Origin: Rhodobacterales bacterium HKCCE4037
Lineage (GTDB): Bacteria; Pseudomonadota; Alphaproteobacteria; Rhodobacterales; Rhodobacteraceae
Length of the DNA stretch: 64,000 nt
Direction: 5' to 3'
NCBI GenBank assembly: GCA_015689645.1
Contig: WVSM01000006.1
Location: 124,001 to 188,000 of the forward strand
Under the pieces are notes generated by a model that had not been told where the DNA came from, made no database searches, and was given only the letters and a program-made list of their open reading frames with translations. Shown here one piece after another: positions 1-8,918 of this stretch (positions within the stretch are counted from its first letter, which is position 1; each line of letters opens with the position of its first letter). The position numbers were made by a program, and so were the translations under genes.

Positions 1-969
1 CATGTAGGCGGGGGCGGAGTGGATCAGGCGGTGGTCGCCGTGGTTCCAGCTGAGCTCCCACTGGCCGTCGAGCGCGGGCTGGGGGGCGACGTCCGGCAGG
101 CCGGATTCGAAGCGCGAGACGAAGAGGGGACGGTCGAAGCCGAGGGACCAGAGGCCGGCGGAAATCGCCTCCATCGTGGCGAGCATCCCGTCGCGATAAT
201 CCGTTGCCGTGGCCGAATGATCTTCAAGCGCGAAATCGAGAGAAACGCACAGAACCTTGGCTTTCTTGCCCATCAGATCGGCGGAAGCTTTCAGATTTGC
301 GGCATTGATCAACAGGTTTTCCACAGCCCGCCCGGTGGCGAGATCAGCGGCCGTGGCGGCGCCGTCGGTCTCGACCCGGGTGAAGAACAGGGGCAGCGGG
401 CCGTAATCCGCCATCCGCCAATGCAGCACGGTCTGCGCGACGAGCGCCTCATGTGTCATCTCGCGGAGGTGTTCGAGACGGTCGGTTTTCGCGGCGGCCT
501 CCACCCCCGCATGACCCACGGCACCGATGTCATCGGCGGGGGCGACGATGTGATGGGGGAAGTCGGCGCCGCCTTGATTGGCCAGCGCCGCACGCGCGCC
601 GCCGATACCGAGAATGCCGAGGACCGGGCCGTTGGTGTCGGCGATGATGTCGCCGCCGTCGATGTGCTGGCGGAAATCGCGGGTGCCTTGCGCGCCCCTC
701 AGGCGGGCGGTGAAGCGGATCCAGTCGCCGTCGCGTCGGGCGTTCCAGCCGTCCACGCCTTCGGGCGGGTCGGTGGCCTCGACGTTCCGCGCGATGGCCG
801 GGGCAGCGACGCCGCGCTCGGGCAGGCGCAGGGCGAGGTCTTCGACGACCTTGTCCGAGAGGCGCAGCACGAGGCCGGTGGGATCGTAACGGATCACGTC
901 CCCGTTTTTCGCGCGCAGGACGACGCCATGCGACGCGGTCAGCGCTTCGTCTTCGGGAGTGTCTGCCAC
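1..969 (-). CDS. Unrecognised soluble protein, N-terminal 323 codons (continues off the left edge)
   Basis: I do not recognise this family and give it no function. The frame enters from the left edge and starts at a GTG at 969, chosen because an AGAAGGGG ribosome site lies about 7 bases upstream. The visible part has no signal peptide or membrane segment. It has alternating hydrophobic/acidic stretches, and near the edge a Trp/His-rich segment (SWNHGDHRL) after a well-ordered region (VLCVSLDFALEDHS). The gene follows the glycosyltransferase gene on the same strand after 67 bp, so the two are probably co-transcribed; a role in carbohydrate or envelope chemistry is only a guess from that neighbour. 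The carboxy terminus is outside the window. Confidence 0.6.
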   Translation of the reverse strand, partial: MADTPEDEALTASHGVVLRAKNGDVIRYDPTGLVLRLSDKVVEDLALRLPERGVAAPAIARNVEATDPPEGVDGWNARRDGDWIRFTARLRGAQGTRDFRQHIDGGDIIADTNGPVLGILGIGGARAALANQGGADFPHHIVAPADDIGAVGHAGVEAAAKTDRLEHLREMTHEALVAQTVLHWRMADYGPLPLFFTRVETDGAATAADLATGRAVENLLINAANLKASADLMGKKAKVLCVSLDFALEDHSATATDYRDGMLATMEAISAGLWSLGFDRPLFVSRFESGLPDVAPQPALDGQWELSWNHGDHRLIHSAPAYM

Positions 970-1036
970 GGTGTTGCCCCTTCTCGCCCGCGCTCAGGCT
1001 ATGCCAAGGGGCGGGCGCTTTGAAAGCCCGGTTTTG

Positions 1037-2830
1037 TCATTCGGACCGGTCGAATTGCAACGAGCCGGAGGTGGCGCGCTCGGCGTCTTCGCGGAAGCCC
1101 TTGGCTTCGAGCACCGGGGTGTAGGCGGCGCGGTAGTCTTCGGCTTGCTCGTCGGAGACGACGGGGATCACGACGCGGGCGACATTGGGCATTTCGATCT
1201 GCGCAAGGGTCTCGGCGGGCACGTCGGCGGTCCGGGCGAGGCGCAGTGCGGTGGGGTTGAAGTCGGAGATATAGGCCTGGAGCCCGATGGGTTTGCCGTC
1301 GATGATCAGCGGGCCATCGGTGAACTTCAGCCGCGAGGTGTCGCCAAGGCCCGCACGCTCGGCAAGGGATTTGCCGTAGTCGATGAGTGCCTTGCGGCTG
1401 TCGTGGACCATGTAGGTCAGGCCCTCGGAAATCTTGACGGTGCGCATGCCGATGAAGCCCACGCCGCCGCCGATTTCCAGCACGCGGGGGCAGCCTTCGA
1501 GATAGCCCGCGATGTTGCGGGCGTGGCGGCGTTCGAACCGGCCGAGCAGGATGACGTCGAGGCTTTCGGGCGAGAAGACGCGGGGGTCGGCGGGCAGGTC
1601 GATGTCGTGGTTGGCGACCCATTCGAGGCCGATCTCGCCTGAGATGTCGATGTCTTCGAGATAGGGGTCGCCGTCCGCCGCGGCCCATCCGGCGACGGTT
1701 TCGTTGCGCCGTTCCTCGATGGGTTTGTCGGCGGTTTCCTTTTCGACGCGGCTCATCAGGGCGGCGATCTTGGCGGGGTCGCGGGCCTGCGGGGGCTTGG
1801 CCTCCACTTGCGTGATCGGAACCTGGCCGGCCTCCACGAGGCTGTCGCGGAGCTGGATGTAGGCTTCGGTCTGGCGGTATTCGTCGAGGCGGGCTTCGAC
1901 CCGTTCGAGGGCCTTGAAGTGCAGCTCGTTGAGGACCGGGTCTTTCAGGAGTTCGGCCATGATCTTGGCGCGTTTTTCGGCGTGGATCAGGGCGGTCTGA
2001 TCCTCCACCTCGTTGCGGTCCTGAAGCGACCAGTAATCGGCGTTGTACTTGTCTTTCTTGTTGTTCACGTTGCCGCGGAACTTGCGGACGGCGTAGCTGT
2101 CGACGGATTTCACGGCGTAGTGGTTCATCTGGCACCAGTCGTAGCCGAGGGTGCGGCGGATCGAGCGCCAGCCGCGGAACTTGAAGTAATCCTCCATCGG
2201 GCGGCCGGAGCCGTTGAGCCATTTGACGCTGTCGGGGAAGTCGGTCTCGAGCCACTTGTTCTTGATCGAGGGGCGGTGGATGCCGAGTTTCCAGTAGCGA
2301 TGGTCGAACTTGAAGAGGGTCTTGACGCCCCAGCCCTTGTTCCAGAGGGGTGGTGCTGCGCGGGTATATTGCTCGGTCACGGGATCACGGGACCAGTCCA
2401 CCACGCCGGCAGAGCCGAAGATGCGCCAGGTGATGACGATGCCGTTGGCGTCTTGCGCCACCGCGTCGTCGATCAGGCCTTCGACGGAATGGGAGGGGTG
2501 GCGGATGCAGAGGAATTCGTCGGCGTCGAAGACCAGCACCCAGTCGGCGGCGCGGACCACGGGTTCGGCCTGCGCGTAGTTCAGGGCGGAGGGCTGCGGC
2601 TTGATGCCCTCGGGGATGTCGTTGCGGCGGTGGTGGCCGAGGCCAAGCTCCTCCAGCCGCATCAGCATGGTGTCGGTGCCGTCCGAGCAGTCGTTGGTGT
2701 AGACGAGGATGTTCGTGAAGCCCACGGCGAGGTGATGGGCGAACCATTCCAGAAGGAAGGGGGCTTCGTCCTTCATCATCGACACGGCGAGGATTTCACC
2801 GTGTTTTGAGTGGTTCTTCAGGTGCTGCAC
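1037..2830 (-). CDS. Glycosyltransferase family 2-like protein fused to a SAM-methyltransferase-like domain
   Basis: 597 residues from a GTG start at 2830 (GAAGGG just upstream; the first in-frame ATG would cut into the first domain). Residues ~11-240 look like the Glyco_tranf_2_4 group: VSMMKDEAPFLLEWFAHH at the nucleotide-binding start and a metal-binding DADE at 102-105. A charged linker (~280-400) follows. Residues ~445-560 then carry a methyltransferase motif I, VLEIGGGVGFIGM at 450-462, so this looks like a transferase plus methyltransferase in one chain. The family suggests transfer of a sugar from a nucleotide sugar and methylation of a product, probably an exopolysaccharide or surface glycan; the acceptor cannot be read from sequence. 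No membrane segment is visible, so it should be cytoplasmic. It is followed on the same strand by the unrecognised gene at 1-969. Confidence 0.72.
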   Translation of the reverse strand: MQHLKNHSKHGEILAVSMMKDEAPFLLEWFAHHLAVGFTNILVYTNDCSDGTDTMLMRLEELGLGHHRRNDIPEGIKPQPSALNYAQAEPVVRAADWVLVFDADEFLCIRHPSHSVEGLIDDAVAQDANGIVITWRIFGSAGVVDWSRDPVTEQYTRAAPPLWNKGWGVKTLFKFDHRYWKLGIHRPSIKNKWLETDFPDSVKWLNGSGRPMEDYFKFRGWRSIRRTLGYDWCQMNHYAVKSVDSYAVRKFRGNVNNKKDKYNADYWSLQDRNEVEDQTALIHAEKRAKIMAELLKDPVLNELHFKALERVEARLDEYRQTEAYIQLRDSLVEAGQVPITQVEAKPPQARDPAKIAALMSRVEKETADKPIEERRNETVAGWAAADGDPYLEDIDISGEIGLEWVANHDIDLPADPRVFSPESLDVILLGRFERRHARNIAGYLEGCPRVLEIGGGVGFIGMRTVKISEGLTYMVHDSRKALIDYGKSLAERAGLGDTSRLKFTDGPLIIDGKPIGLQAYISDFNPTALRLARTADVPAETLAQIEMPNVARVVIPVVSDEQAEDYRAAYTPVLEAKGFREDAERATSGSLQFDRSE

Positions 2831-3003
2831 GTGTGCCCTTCGGTCCCCGGGTTGGCCGGTGTTTCGCCTTGGATAGCATGGATGTGGGGGCGGAGGGAAC
2901 CACGGCCGGCGTCGCGCTTGCGGGGCTTGCGGGGCGCTCCGCGGGAGGTTTTTCTGGCAAGATGAAGGGTAGGGCGCGGCGATGCAGGGCGGGCGCGTTA
3001 ACC

Positions 3004-3018
3004 TTAATGCGGGGTTAA
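3004..3018. promoter_or_regulatory. TTAA-N7-TTAA motif, possible CtrA-type site
   Basis: TTAA at 3004-3007 and TTAA at 3015-3018 are separated by exactly 7 bases, with a further GTTAAC just to the left at 2997-3002. TTAA-N7-TTAA is the known binding pattern of the alphaproteobacterial cell-cycle regulator CtrA. It lies about 185 bp upstream of the glycosyltransferase start and overlaps the stop codon of the transporter gene at 3015. Assignment is by pattern and position only. Confidence 0.3.
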
Positions 3019-3896
3019 AGGAGGCTGTCGGGCATTTTCTGCTCGGCGGCGGTGTTGGCGCGTCGGAAGAAGAGGGTCACGAGCGTGCTGACGATCACGA
3101 TGAAGAGCGAGTAGAGTGCGGGCACGGCCATGATCGACTGCTGGGTCTCGGGCGGGAAGGTGAAGACGATGATCGCGATGGCCAGAGGGCCGTTCTGGAT
3201 GCCGGTCTCGAGCGCCACGGTGCGGGCGTTGCGGGGGTGCAGGCGCAGGGCCTTGGCGAAGAGGTAGCCTATGGTGATGCCCACGAGGCCAAGGCCGATG
3301 GCCGCGACATAGGTCGCGGGTGTCGTGTCCATCAGGAATTGCCAGTTCTGCGGAATCCAGGTGGCCGCGATGAAGAAGATGAAGAAGACGGCGAGGATCG
3401 AGCCGCCGAATTCGATCACCGCGCCCGCGTTGGCGTTGAGTTTGCGGATCGTCATGCCGATGGCGACGGGCACCAGCAGGACGATCAGGACGGAGATGAG
3501 ATCCTCCCTCGGGATTTCCAGGTCGAGGGCGGCGGCATAGAGCAGCAGGATCAGCGGGATCATCACCACGCCGGTGACGGTGGAGGTGACGGTCATCAGG
3601 ACCGAGAGCGCCAGGTTGCCCTTGGAGAAATAGGTGAAGATGTTCGAGGTGGTGCCGCCGGGCATGCAGGCCATGATGAGGATGCCGAGCGCGATGGGTT
3701 CCGGCACGGTCAGCAGAAGCGCGAGGCAGAAACCCAAGAGTGGCATGATGCCGTATTGGCTGATGACGCCGATCATCAGGCCGTAGGGGCGCTTGAGCGC
3801 AAGGTAGAAGTCGCGCGGCGTGAGGGAGGCACCCATGCCGAGCATGATGACGGCAACCATGATGCCGAGCATCGTCTGGGTAAATTCGTTCACCAT
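3015..3896 (-). CDS. Bile acid:sodium symporter (BASS/SBF) family transporter
   Basis: 293 residues, about nine hydrophobic membrane segments across the whole length, the size and pattern of the SBF/BASS family of sodium-coupled organic anion transporters. Family-like motifs are the ACMPGGTTSN segment near residue 95 and the ETGIQNGPLAIAI segment near residue 225, which line the substrate/sodium path in characterised members. The start at 3896 lies 3 bases from the stop of the acyl-CoA ligase gene, so the two form an operon and should be translationally coupled. The pairing suggests import of a carboxylate (sterol-like, keto or aromatic acid) that is then activated to a CoA thioester; the substrate itself is inference. 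Bacterial members also carry pyruvate or pantoate, so bile acid transport should not be assumed. Confidence 0.88.
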   Translation of the reverse strand: MVNEFTQTMLGIMVAVIMLGMGASLTPRDFYLALKRPYGLMIGVISQYGIMPLLGFCLALLLTVPEPIALGILIMACMPGGTTSNIFTYFSKGNLALSVLMTVTSTVTGVVMIPLILLLYAAALDLEIPREDLISVLIVLLVPVAIGMTIRKLNANAGAVIEFGGSILAVFFIFFIAATWIPQNWQFLMDTTPATYVAAIGLGLVGITIGYLFAKALRLHPRNARTVALETGIQNGPLAIAIIVFTFPPETQQSIMAVPALYSLFIVIVSTLVTLFFRRANTAAEQKMPDSLL

Positions 3897-3899
3897 GGC

Positions 3900-5606
3900 T
3901 CAGGCCCCCTTCATCTCGGCTGCGCGCAGGTCCTTGCGGAGGATCTTGCCGACGTTGGATTTCGGCAGCTCGTCGCGGATCTCGATCCGTTTCGGGACCT
4001 TGTAGGGGGTCAGATGGTCCTTGGCGTAGGCGCGGATCGCCTCAGGCGTGACACTTTGATCCTTGAGCACGACGAAGGCTTTCACCGCCTCGCCACTGGC
4101 CTCGTCGGGCACGCCGATGACGGCGGCCTCGGCCACGGCGGGATGGGCGGCGAGCACGTCTTCGACCTCGTTGGGGTAGACGTTGAAGCCAGAGACGACG
4201 ACCATGTCCTTCTTGCGGTCGACGATGCGGATGTAGCCGTCCGGGTCCATCAGGCCGATGTCGCCGGTCAGGAAATAGTCGCCCTTCATGACCTTCGCCG
4301 TCTCCTCTGGCTTGTCGAGATAGCCTTTCATGATCTGCGGGCCCTTCGCGGCGATCTCGCCGGTCTCGCCGATGGGCAGGAGATTGCCCGCATCATCCAT
4401 GATGACGATCTCGGTCGACGGGACGGGCACGCCGATGGTCCCCTCGCGGCCCTTGCCGACCGGCTCGAACGTCAGGACGGGGGAGGTTTCGGTCAGGCCG
4501 TAGCCCTGCACGACCTCGGACCCGGTGATCTCGCGCCAGCGTTTCGCGACGGAGGATTGCAGCGCCATGCCGCCTGCGGAGGAGAACTTGAGGTGGCGCG
4601 GCGGGCTGTCGGTGAACCAGATCTCGTTCGTGAGGCCATTGAAGAGCGTGTTCACGCCGCTCATCCAGGTGATCCTGTAGTTCTCGAAGGCACGTTTCAG
4701 CGACGACAGCGGGCGCGGGTTGGGGATCAGGATGTTGCGCGCGCCGAGCCAGTAGAAGCCGAGAAGGTTCACCGTGAAGGCGAAGATATGGTAGAGCGGC
4801 AGCGCGGTCAGGGCGACTTCGCGGCCCTTTTCCAGCCCCTCCACAAGCTCCATCGTCTGTTCCATGTTCACGACGAGGTTGCGGTGGGTCAGCATCGCGC
4901 CTTTCGACACGCCGGTGGTGCCGCCGGTATATTGCAGGACGGCGACATCGTCGGGCTGGACGGCCTGGTGGTATTTCTCGACCTCGATGGTATCGCGGTC
5001 GCGGTGGCTGCGGCCGGCTGCCAGCGCGGCGGGCAGGCGGATATGGGCGATCTCGATCGGTTTGACGGAGCGGTCCCAGTATTTCTGCACGAGGCCGACG
5101 ATGCCGCGCGGGGCGGCGGGGAAGAACTCGGCCACGCGGGTGACGATGATATTGGGGATCGCGTGACCCCTGGTGGCGGCGCGGACCTTGTCGGCGAAGA
5201 GGTCGATGATGACGAGCGCGTGGGGGCGGGCGTCTTCGAATTGCTTGGCCATCTCCTCGGCGGTGTAGAGCGGGTTCACGTTGACCAACACGCAGCCCGC
5301 CTTGAGGACGCCGAAGGCCGCGACGGGGAAGCCAAGGCAATTGGGCATCTGAACGGCGACCCGGTCGCCCGCGTTCAGGCCCGCAACCTCGCGCAGGTAG
5401 ACGGCGAAGGCGTCCGACATCTCGTCGACCTGGGCGAAGGAGAGTGTGCCGTTCATGCCGTTGGGCAGGCAGCAGGTGAAGGCGGGGGATTTGCCGAAGG
5501 TCTCGGCCACCGAGCCGATCAGGTCCCCCAGGGTGCGATAGGCCGGTGTCTCGATCTCGGTGCGCGCACCGGGGCGATAAAACGCCGTCCAAGGCTTGTC
5601 GCCCAT
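3900..5606 (-). CDS. fadD: Long-chain acyl-CoA ligase (AMP-forming)
   Basis: 568 residues of the ANL superfamily: activates a carboxylic acid with ATP to an acyl-adenylate, then to the CoA thioester. Visible signatures are the P-loop-like YTGGTTGVSKGAMLTH near residue 225, the GYGLTETSP segment near 370, the TGDIG motif near 450 and the SGFNVYPNEVEDVL hinge near 470, with the C-terminal catalytic-lysine region (SNVGKILRKDL) at the end. The frame is open to 5684, but the ATG at 5606 is preferred because GGGAGGGA lies 8 bases upstream and the protein then begins as family members do (MGDKPWTAFYRPG). It is the first gene of an operon with the BASS transporter and faces an IclR gene across a ~208-bp promoter region, the likely control point. 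Chain-length preference cannot be read here. Confidence 0.92.
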   Translation of the reverse strand: MGDKPWTAFYRPGARTEIETPAYRTLGDLIGSVAETFGKSPAFTCCLPNGMNGTLSFAQVDEMSDAFAVYLREVAGLNAGDRVAVQMPNCLGFPVAAFGVLKAGCVLVNVNPLYTAEEMAKQFEDARPHALVIIDLFADKVRAATRGHAIPNIIVTRVAEFFPAAPRGIVGLVQKYWDRSVKPIEIAHIRLPAALAAGRSHRDRDTIEVEKYHQAVQPDDVAVLQYTGGTTGVSKGAMLTHRNLVVNMEQTMELVEGLEKGREVALTALPLYHIFAFTVNLLGFYWLGARNILIPNPRPLSSLKRAFENYRITWMSGVNTLFNGLTNEIWFTDSPPRHLKFSSAGGMALQSSVAKRWREITGSEVVQGYGLTETSPVLTFEPVGKGREGTIGVPVPSTEIVIMDDAGNLLPIGETGEIAAKGPQIMKGYLDKPEETAKVMKGDYFLTGDIGLMDPDGYIRIVDRKKDMVVVSGFNVYPNEVEDVLAAHPAVAEAAVIGVPDEASGEAVKAFVVLKDQSVTPEAIRAYAKDHLTPYKVPKRIEIRDELPKSNVGKILRKDLRAAEMKGA

Positions 5607-5698
5607 GGTGTTGGTCCCTCCCGAACTCTCCCTTGCAAAAGGATACCGGGATTCCGGAACTTGGGAAGTGGGAAGCTGCGTCAACGCGCGCGCATAGG

Positions 5699-5783
5699 GA
5701 AAAATTGAAAAGATTTTTCATGAATGCTATGGAAGGGGCTGTGAGGGGGCAAAAAACCCCGTCCTGTTTTTCGACTGTCGAAA
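5699..5783. promoter_or_regulatory. Two inverted repeats in the fadD/iclR divergent promoter
   Basis: The 208-bp gap between the divergent fadD and iclR starts holds two dyads: GAAAAAT-N7-ATTTTTC at 5699-5719 and TTTCGA-CTG-TCGAAA at 5769-5783. Both are AT-rich islands in GC-rich surroundings. IclR-family proteins bind short palindromes next to their own genes, so either could be the operator, with the second only 31 bp from the iclR start. This is inference from position and symmetry. Confidence 0.35.
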
Positions 5784-5814
5784 GCGTTTTTCAGATTTTC
5801 CATGGAGAGCAGCG

Positions 5815-6642
5815 ATGGCCGATGAGGAACAAGCCCCGTCGCGGCGGGCGCGGGGGCGTCCGAGGGGGTGGCACGACAAGACGGCCCAGAACACGATCAA
5901 GTCGCTGGATCGCGCCATGGAGGTGTTCGAGCATCTCTCGACCCTGCCCGGTGCGACGCTGTCGGCGCTGGCCAAGGAGCTGTGGCAATCGGCGGCGACG
6001 GTCTACCGGGTGCTGGTGACGCTGGAGGGGCGGGGGCTGGTGGAGTTCGACCAGGCGCGGCAGACGTGGCACGTGGGCGCGCAGGCCTTCGTGATCGGCG
6101 CGCGGTATCTGCAACGCACCTCGTTGCAGGAGCGGGCGCGCCCGGTGATGCGACAGTTGATGGAGCAGACGGGCGAGACCGCGAACCTCGGGATCGCGCG
6201 CGACACCCATGTGCTTTTCGTGGGCCAGGTGGAGACGCCGGCGACGATCCGGGCGTTCTTTCCGCCCGGCACGCTGTCGCCGATGCATGCCTCGGGCATC
6301 GGGAAGGCGTTGCTGGCGCAGATGAGTGACGACCGGCTGTCGCACCTGATCGCCACCGCACCGCTGGACAGGTTCACCGACAACACGCTGGTCGAGCCGA
6401 ATACGCTGCGCGCCGATCTGGAGGCGACGCGGGCGCGGGGATACGCGATCGACGACGAGGAGAAGACCGAGGGGATGCGCTGTATCGCGGCCCCGATCTT
6501 CGATTTCAGCGGGGTAGCGGTGGCGGGGTTGTCCGTCTCCGGGCCGGTCAGCCGGGTGAAGCCCTCCGAGACCGAACGGCTGGCAGACGCGGTGATGCGC
6601 GCCGCTGCCAGCCTGTCGGCCGCGATGGGGTATGCGCCTTAA
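5815..6642 (+). CDS. IclR-family transcriptional regulator
   Basis: 275 residues with the two-part IclR layout: an N-terminal winged helix-turn-helix (~22-90; the recognition region reads LSALAKELWQSAATVYRVLVTLEGRGLV) and a C-terminal ligand-binding domain (~100-270) containing the family's GTLSPMHASGIGKALLA segment. The basic tail before the HTH (RRARGRPRGWHDK) is longer than in E. coli IclR. The gene is divergent from the fadD-transporter operon and most simply controls it. It is also the only IclR-type gene in this window, which matters because the beta-hydroxyaspartate cycle genes 17 kb away are controlled elsewhere by an IclR-family protein (BhcR). I cannot tell from sequence whether this is BhcR-like. 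Its 3' end shares four bases with the convergent SDR gene. Confidence 0.88.
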   Translation: MADEEQAPSRRARGRPRGWHDKTAQNTIKSLDRAMEVFEHLSTLPGATLSALAKELWQSAATVYRVLVTLEGRGLVEFDQARQTWHVGAQAFVIGARYLQRTSLQERARPVMRQLMEQTGETANLGIARDTHVLFVGQVETPATIRAFFPPGTLSPMHASGIGKALLAQMSDDRLSHLIATAPLDRFTDNTLVEPNTLRADLEATRARGYAIDDEEKTEGMRCIAAPIFDFSGVAVAGLSVSGPVSRVKPSETERLADAVMRAAASLSAAMGYAP

Positions 6643-7313
6643 CGCCGGGGGTAAACCTGGATCGAGGGCACGGAGACATGCTCGGGCTGGGTGATCGCGT
6701 AGATCACGGCGCGGGCGATGTCCTCGGGCTTGAGCGCGTCGGGCTTCGGCTCGTCGAAGAAAGGCGTGTCGACCATACCGGGGTTCACGTTGGTGACGCG
6801 CACGCCGGTCTCTTCCAGCTCGGCCGCGAGGTTCTGGGCATAGCCGCGCACGAACCACTTGGTCGCGCCGTAAACCGAGCCGGGCAGGGTCGCATGGCCC
6901 GCGCGGGAGCCGGTGAGCACGAGGTCGCCGCCATTCTCCTTCAGGTAGGGAATGCCGAGTTTGCAGGTCACGGTCAGCGCGAAGATGTTCACGTCGATCA
7001 TGGTGCGGAAATTGTCGATGTCGCCTTGTTCGGTTCCCTTGGCCGACGCGCCGACACCAGCATTGGCGAAGACCGCGTCGATCTGGCCGAAGCGGGCGTG
7101 CGCTGCCTCGAAGGCGGCAGTCTGGGCGCGGACGTCGGTGACGTCGCAGGGAATGGCGAGCGCATTGTCTTCGCCAAGTTCTGCGACGAGGTCGTTCAGG
7201 GTGTCTTCGGAGCGGGCGATGAGGGCGACATTGTAGCCCTCCGCGACGGCGGCGCGGGCGGTGGCGGCGCCGATGCCGGTGGAGGCGCCGGTGATCAGGA
7301 TGGTTTTCGACAT
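6639..7313 (-). CDS. Short-chain dehydrogenase/reductase (classical SDR)
   Basis: 224 residues of NAD(P)-dependent oxidoreductase fold. The cofactor motif TGASTGIG is at residues 8-15, NAG near 85, the catalytic Ser in the LTGSRAG segment, and the YGATK active-site Tyr/Lys pair near 148-152. The C-terminal piece (PEDIARAVIYAITQPEHVSV) matches the SDR subgroup often annotated as clavaldehyde- or serine 3-dehydrogenase-like (YdfG type), which acts on beta-hydroxy acids, but the substrate is not determinable here. It lies downstream of xylB on the same strand (73-bp gap), so it may be co-transcribed, and its stop overlaps that of the convergent iclR gene. Confidence 0.85.
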   Translation of the reverse strand: MSKTILITGASTGIGAATARAAVAEGYNVALIARSEDTLNDLVAELGEDNALAIPCDVTDVRAQTAAFEAAHARFGQIDAVFANAGVGASAKGTEQGDIDNFRTMIDVNIFALTVTCKLGIPYLKENGGDLVLTGSRAGHATLPGSVYGATKWFVRGYAQNLAAELEETGVRVTNVNPGMVDTPFFDEPKPDALKPEDIARAVIYAITQPEHVSVPSIQVYPRR

Positions 7314-7386
7314 GGTTCAGGTCCCCTTCGTTGGTTTGACCGACAACGCGCGGGGTCCTCAATGGTTCACTTTGATTTCCGTTTGG

Positions 7387-8838
7387 CTAGCGCATCGCGG
7401 CATTTACGGATTTCAGCGCAGGATAAAGCGCGCGGTAGCCTGCGAGGCGGGGGGCGATGGTTTCGGCGCGCGCGGCGTCGGGTGCGAACCAGCGCGAGAC
7501 CTCGGGCTTCTTCGCGACTTCGGCCACGTCGGCGCCGGTGGCGATCTGCGCCAGACGCGCCGCGCCAAGGGCCGGGCCGACATCGGCGCCATTGGACCGG
7601 CCAAGCTTCACGCCCATCACGTCCGCGATCATTTGCAGAAGGAAATCGCTGCGGGTGCCGCCGCCGATGGCGAGCAGTTGGTCCGGCCGTGTTCCGGCCG
7701 CTGCCAGCGCGGCCTGTGCATCGGCGAAGGTGAAGGCAATGGCTTCGACCACCGCGCGCATCATGGCGCCTTGCGTCGTGCCTTCCGAAAGACCCCAGAA
7801 GCCCGCGCGGATGTCGGCATCGCCATGGGGTGTGCGTTCGCCCGTGAGGTAGGGCAGGAAAATGGGCCCCGGTTTCGCGTCCTCCGCCTCGGCCAGAAGC
7901 TCGGCAATCGGGCGGTCGAGGAATTCGGCCAGCCATGCCATGGGGCGCGCACCGTTCAGCATCGCGGCCATCTGGAACCAGAGGTCCGGCAGGGTATGGG
8001 CATAGGCGTGGATGCGGCTGTCGGGGTTCGGGCGGTAGCCGCCCGTGGTCACGAAAAGCTGGCCCGATGTGCCGAGCGACACGAAGCCGTCGCCGGGGGC
8101 AACCGCCCCGATGCCGACGGCACCGGCCGCGCCGTCACCGGCCCCGGCGGCCACGGGAATACCGACGGGCAGGCCGAGCGCCTCGGCCGCCTCTGCCCGC
8201 AAATGACCGGCGATCACGCTGCCGTCGAGCACGCGGGGCAGCCATGACGGATCAGTGTCGGAGGCGGCGCAGGCCTTGGCCGACCAGTCGCGCGCCTGCT
8301 GGTCGAACCAGCAGGTTCCGGCGGCATCCGACGGGTCGCTGACCAATTCGCCATGCAGGTAGAGGCCGATGTAATCCTTGGGCAGCAAGACATGGGCGAT
8401 GCGCGCGTGATCCTCGGGCGCGTGTTTGGCGACCCACATCAGCTTGGGCGCGGTGAAGCCGGGCATCGGTGGCACGCCGGTCAGTTGGCCGACCTCGGGC
8501 AGTCGTGCCTCCAGTTCGGCGCATTCGGAAGTGGAGCGGCTATCGTTCCACAGGATCGCGGGGCGGATCGGGGACAGGCTCTGGTCCAGCAACACCGCGC
8601 CGTGCATCTGGCCCGAAAGGCCGATGGCGCTGACCCGCGCGCGATGACCGGCGTCGAGCTTTGCCGTGGCGCGGCCGACCGCGCCGATCCAGGCGGCCGG
8701 GTCCTGTTCGCTGGCGCCAGGGAAGGGCGATTGCACCTTCAGCGCCGAATCCGCGGTCGCCACCACGGCACCATCGGCATCGGAGAGGCAGAGTTTGACC
8801 GCGGAGGTGCCGATGTCGATGCCGAGGTACAATGTCAC
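7387..8838 (-). CDS. xylB: Xylulokinase (FGGY family)
   Basis: Phosphorylates D-xylulose with ATP to xylulose 5-phosphate, feeding the pentose phosphate pathway. The protein starts LYLGIDIGTSAVKLCL (phosphate-1 motif) and contains the FGGY-family SGQMHG and GAGDGAAGAVGIGAV segments plus a GGGTRSDFLLQMIADVMG adenine-binding region near residue 395. The frame is open to 8976, but the GTG at 8838 is chosen because GGGAGA precedes it and because 483 residues is the normal XylB length. No xylose isomerase, transporter or regulator is adjacent, so the substrate may be a pentitol or xylulose made elsewhere. It is divergent from copA across a 141-bp region that holds a CueR-type promoter. Confidence 0.93.
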   Translation of the reverse strand: MTLYLGIDIGTSAVKLCLSDADGAVVATADSALKVQSPFPGASEQDPAAWIGAVGRATAKLDAGHRARVSAIGLSGQMHGAVLLDQSLSPIRPAILWNDSRSTSECAELEARLPEVGQLTGVPPMPGFTAPKLMWVAKHAPEDHARIAHVLLPKDYIGLYLHGELVSDPSDAAGTCWFDQQARDWSAKACAASDTDPSWLPRVLDGSVIAGHLRAEAAEALGLPVGIPVAAGAGDGAAGAVGIGAVAPGDGFVSLGTSGQLFVTTGGYRPNPDSRIHAYAHTLPDLWFQMAAMLNGARPMAWLAEFLDRPIAELLAEAEDAKPGPIFLPYLTGERTPHGDADIRAGFWGLSEGTTQGAMMRAVVEAIAFTFADAQAALAAAGTRPDQLLAIGGGTRSDFLLQMIADVMGVKLGRSNGADVGPALGAARLAQIATGADVAEVAKKPEVSRWFAPDAARAETIAPRLAGYRALYPALKSVNAAMR

Positions 8839-8918
8839 GATGCTCTCCCGTTTCGTCCGGCTCCGGATTACGGCGAAGTGAACTTGGAGGCAATCGGCGG
8901 TCTTTTTTCGGCCGGGGC

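Noticed and set aside
2982-5708. 908-codon open frame on the plus strand
   Set aside because: Antisense to the BASS transporter and acyl-CoA ligase genes, which have clear families; the product is His/Asp/Gly-rich with no domain, typical of high-GC shadow frames.
5815-6642. Calling the IclR protein BhcR
   Set aside because: It is 17 kb from bhcA and directly divergent from fadD; no sequence feature I can see separates BhcR from other IclR proteins.
7387-8838. A xylose-use operon around xylB
   Set aside because: No isomerase, transporter or regulator of xylose lies next to it; only a generic SDR follows.
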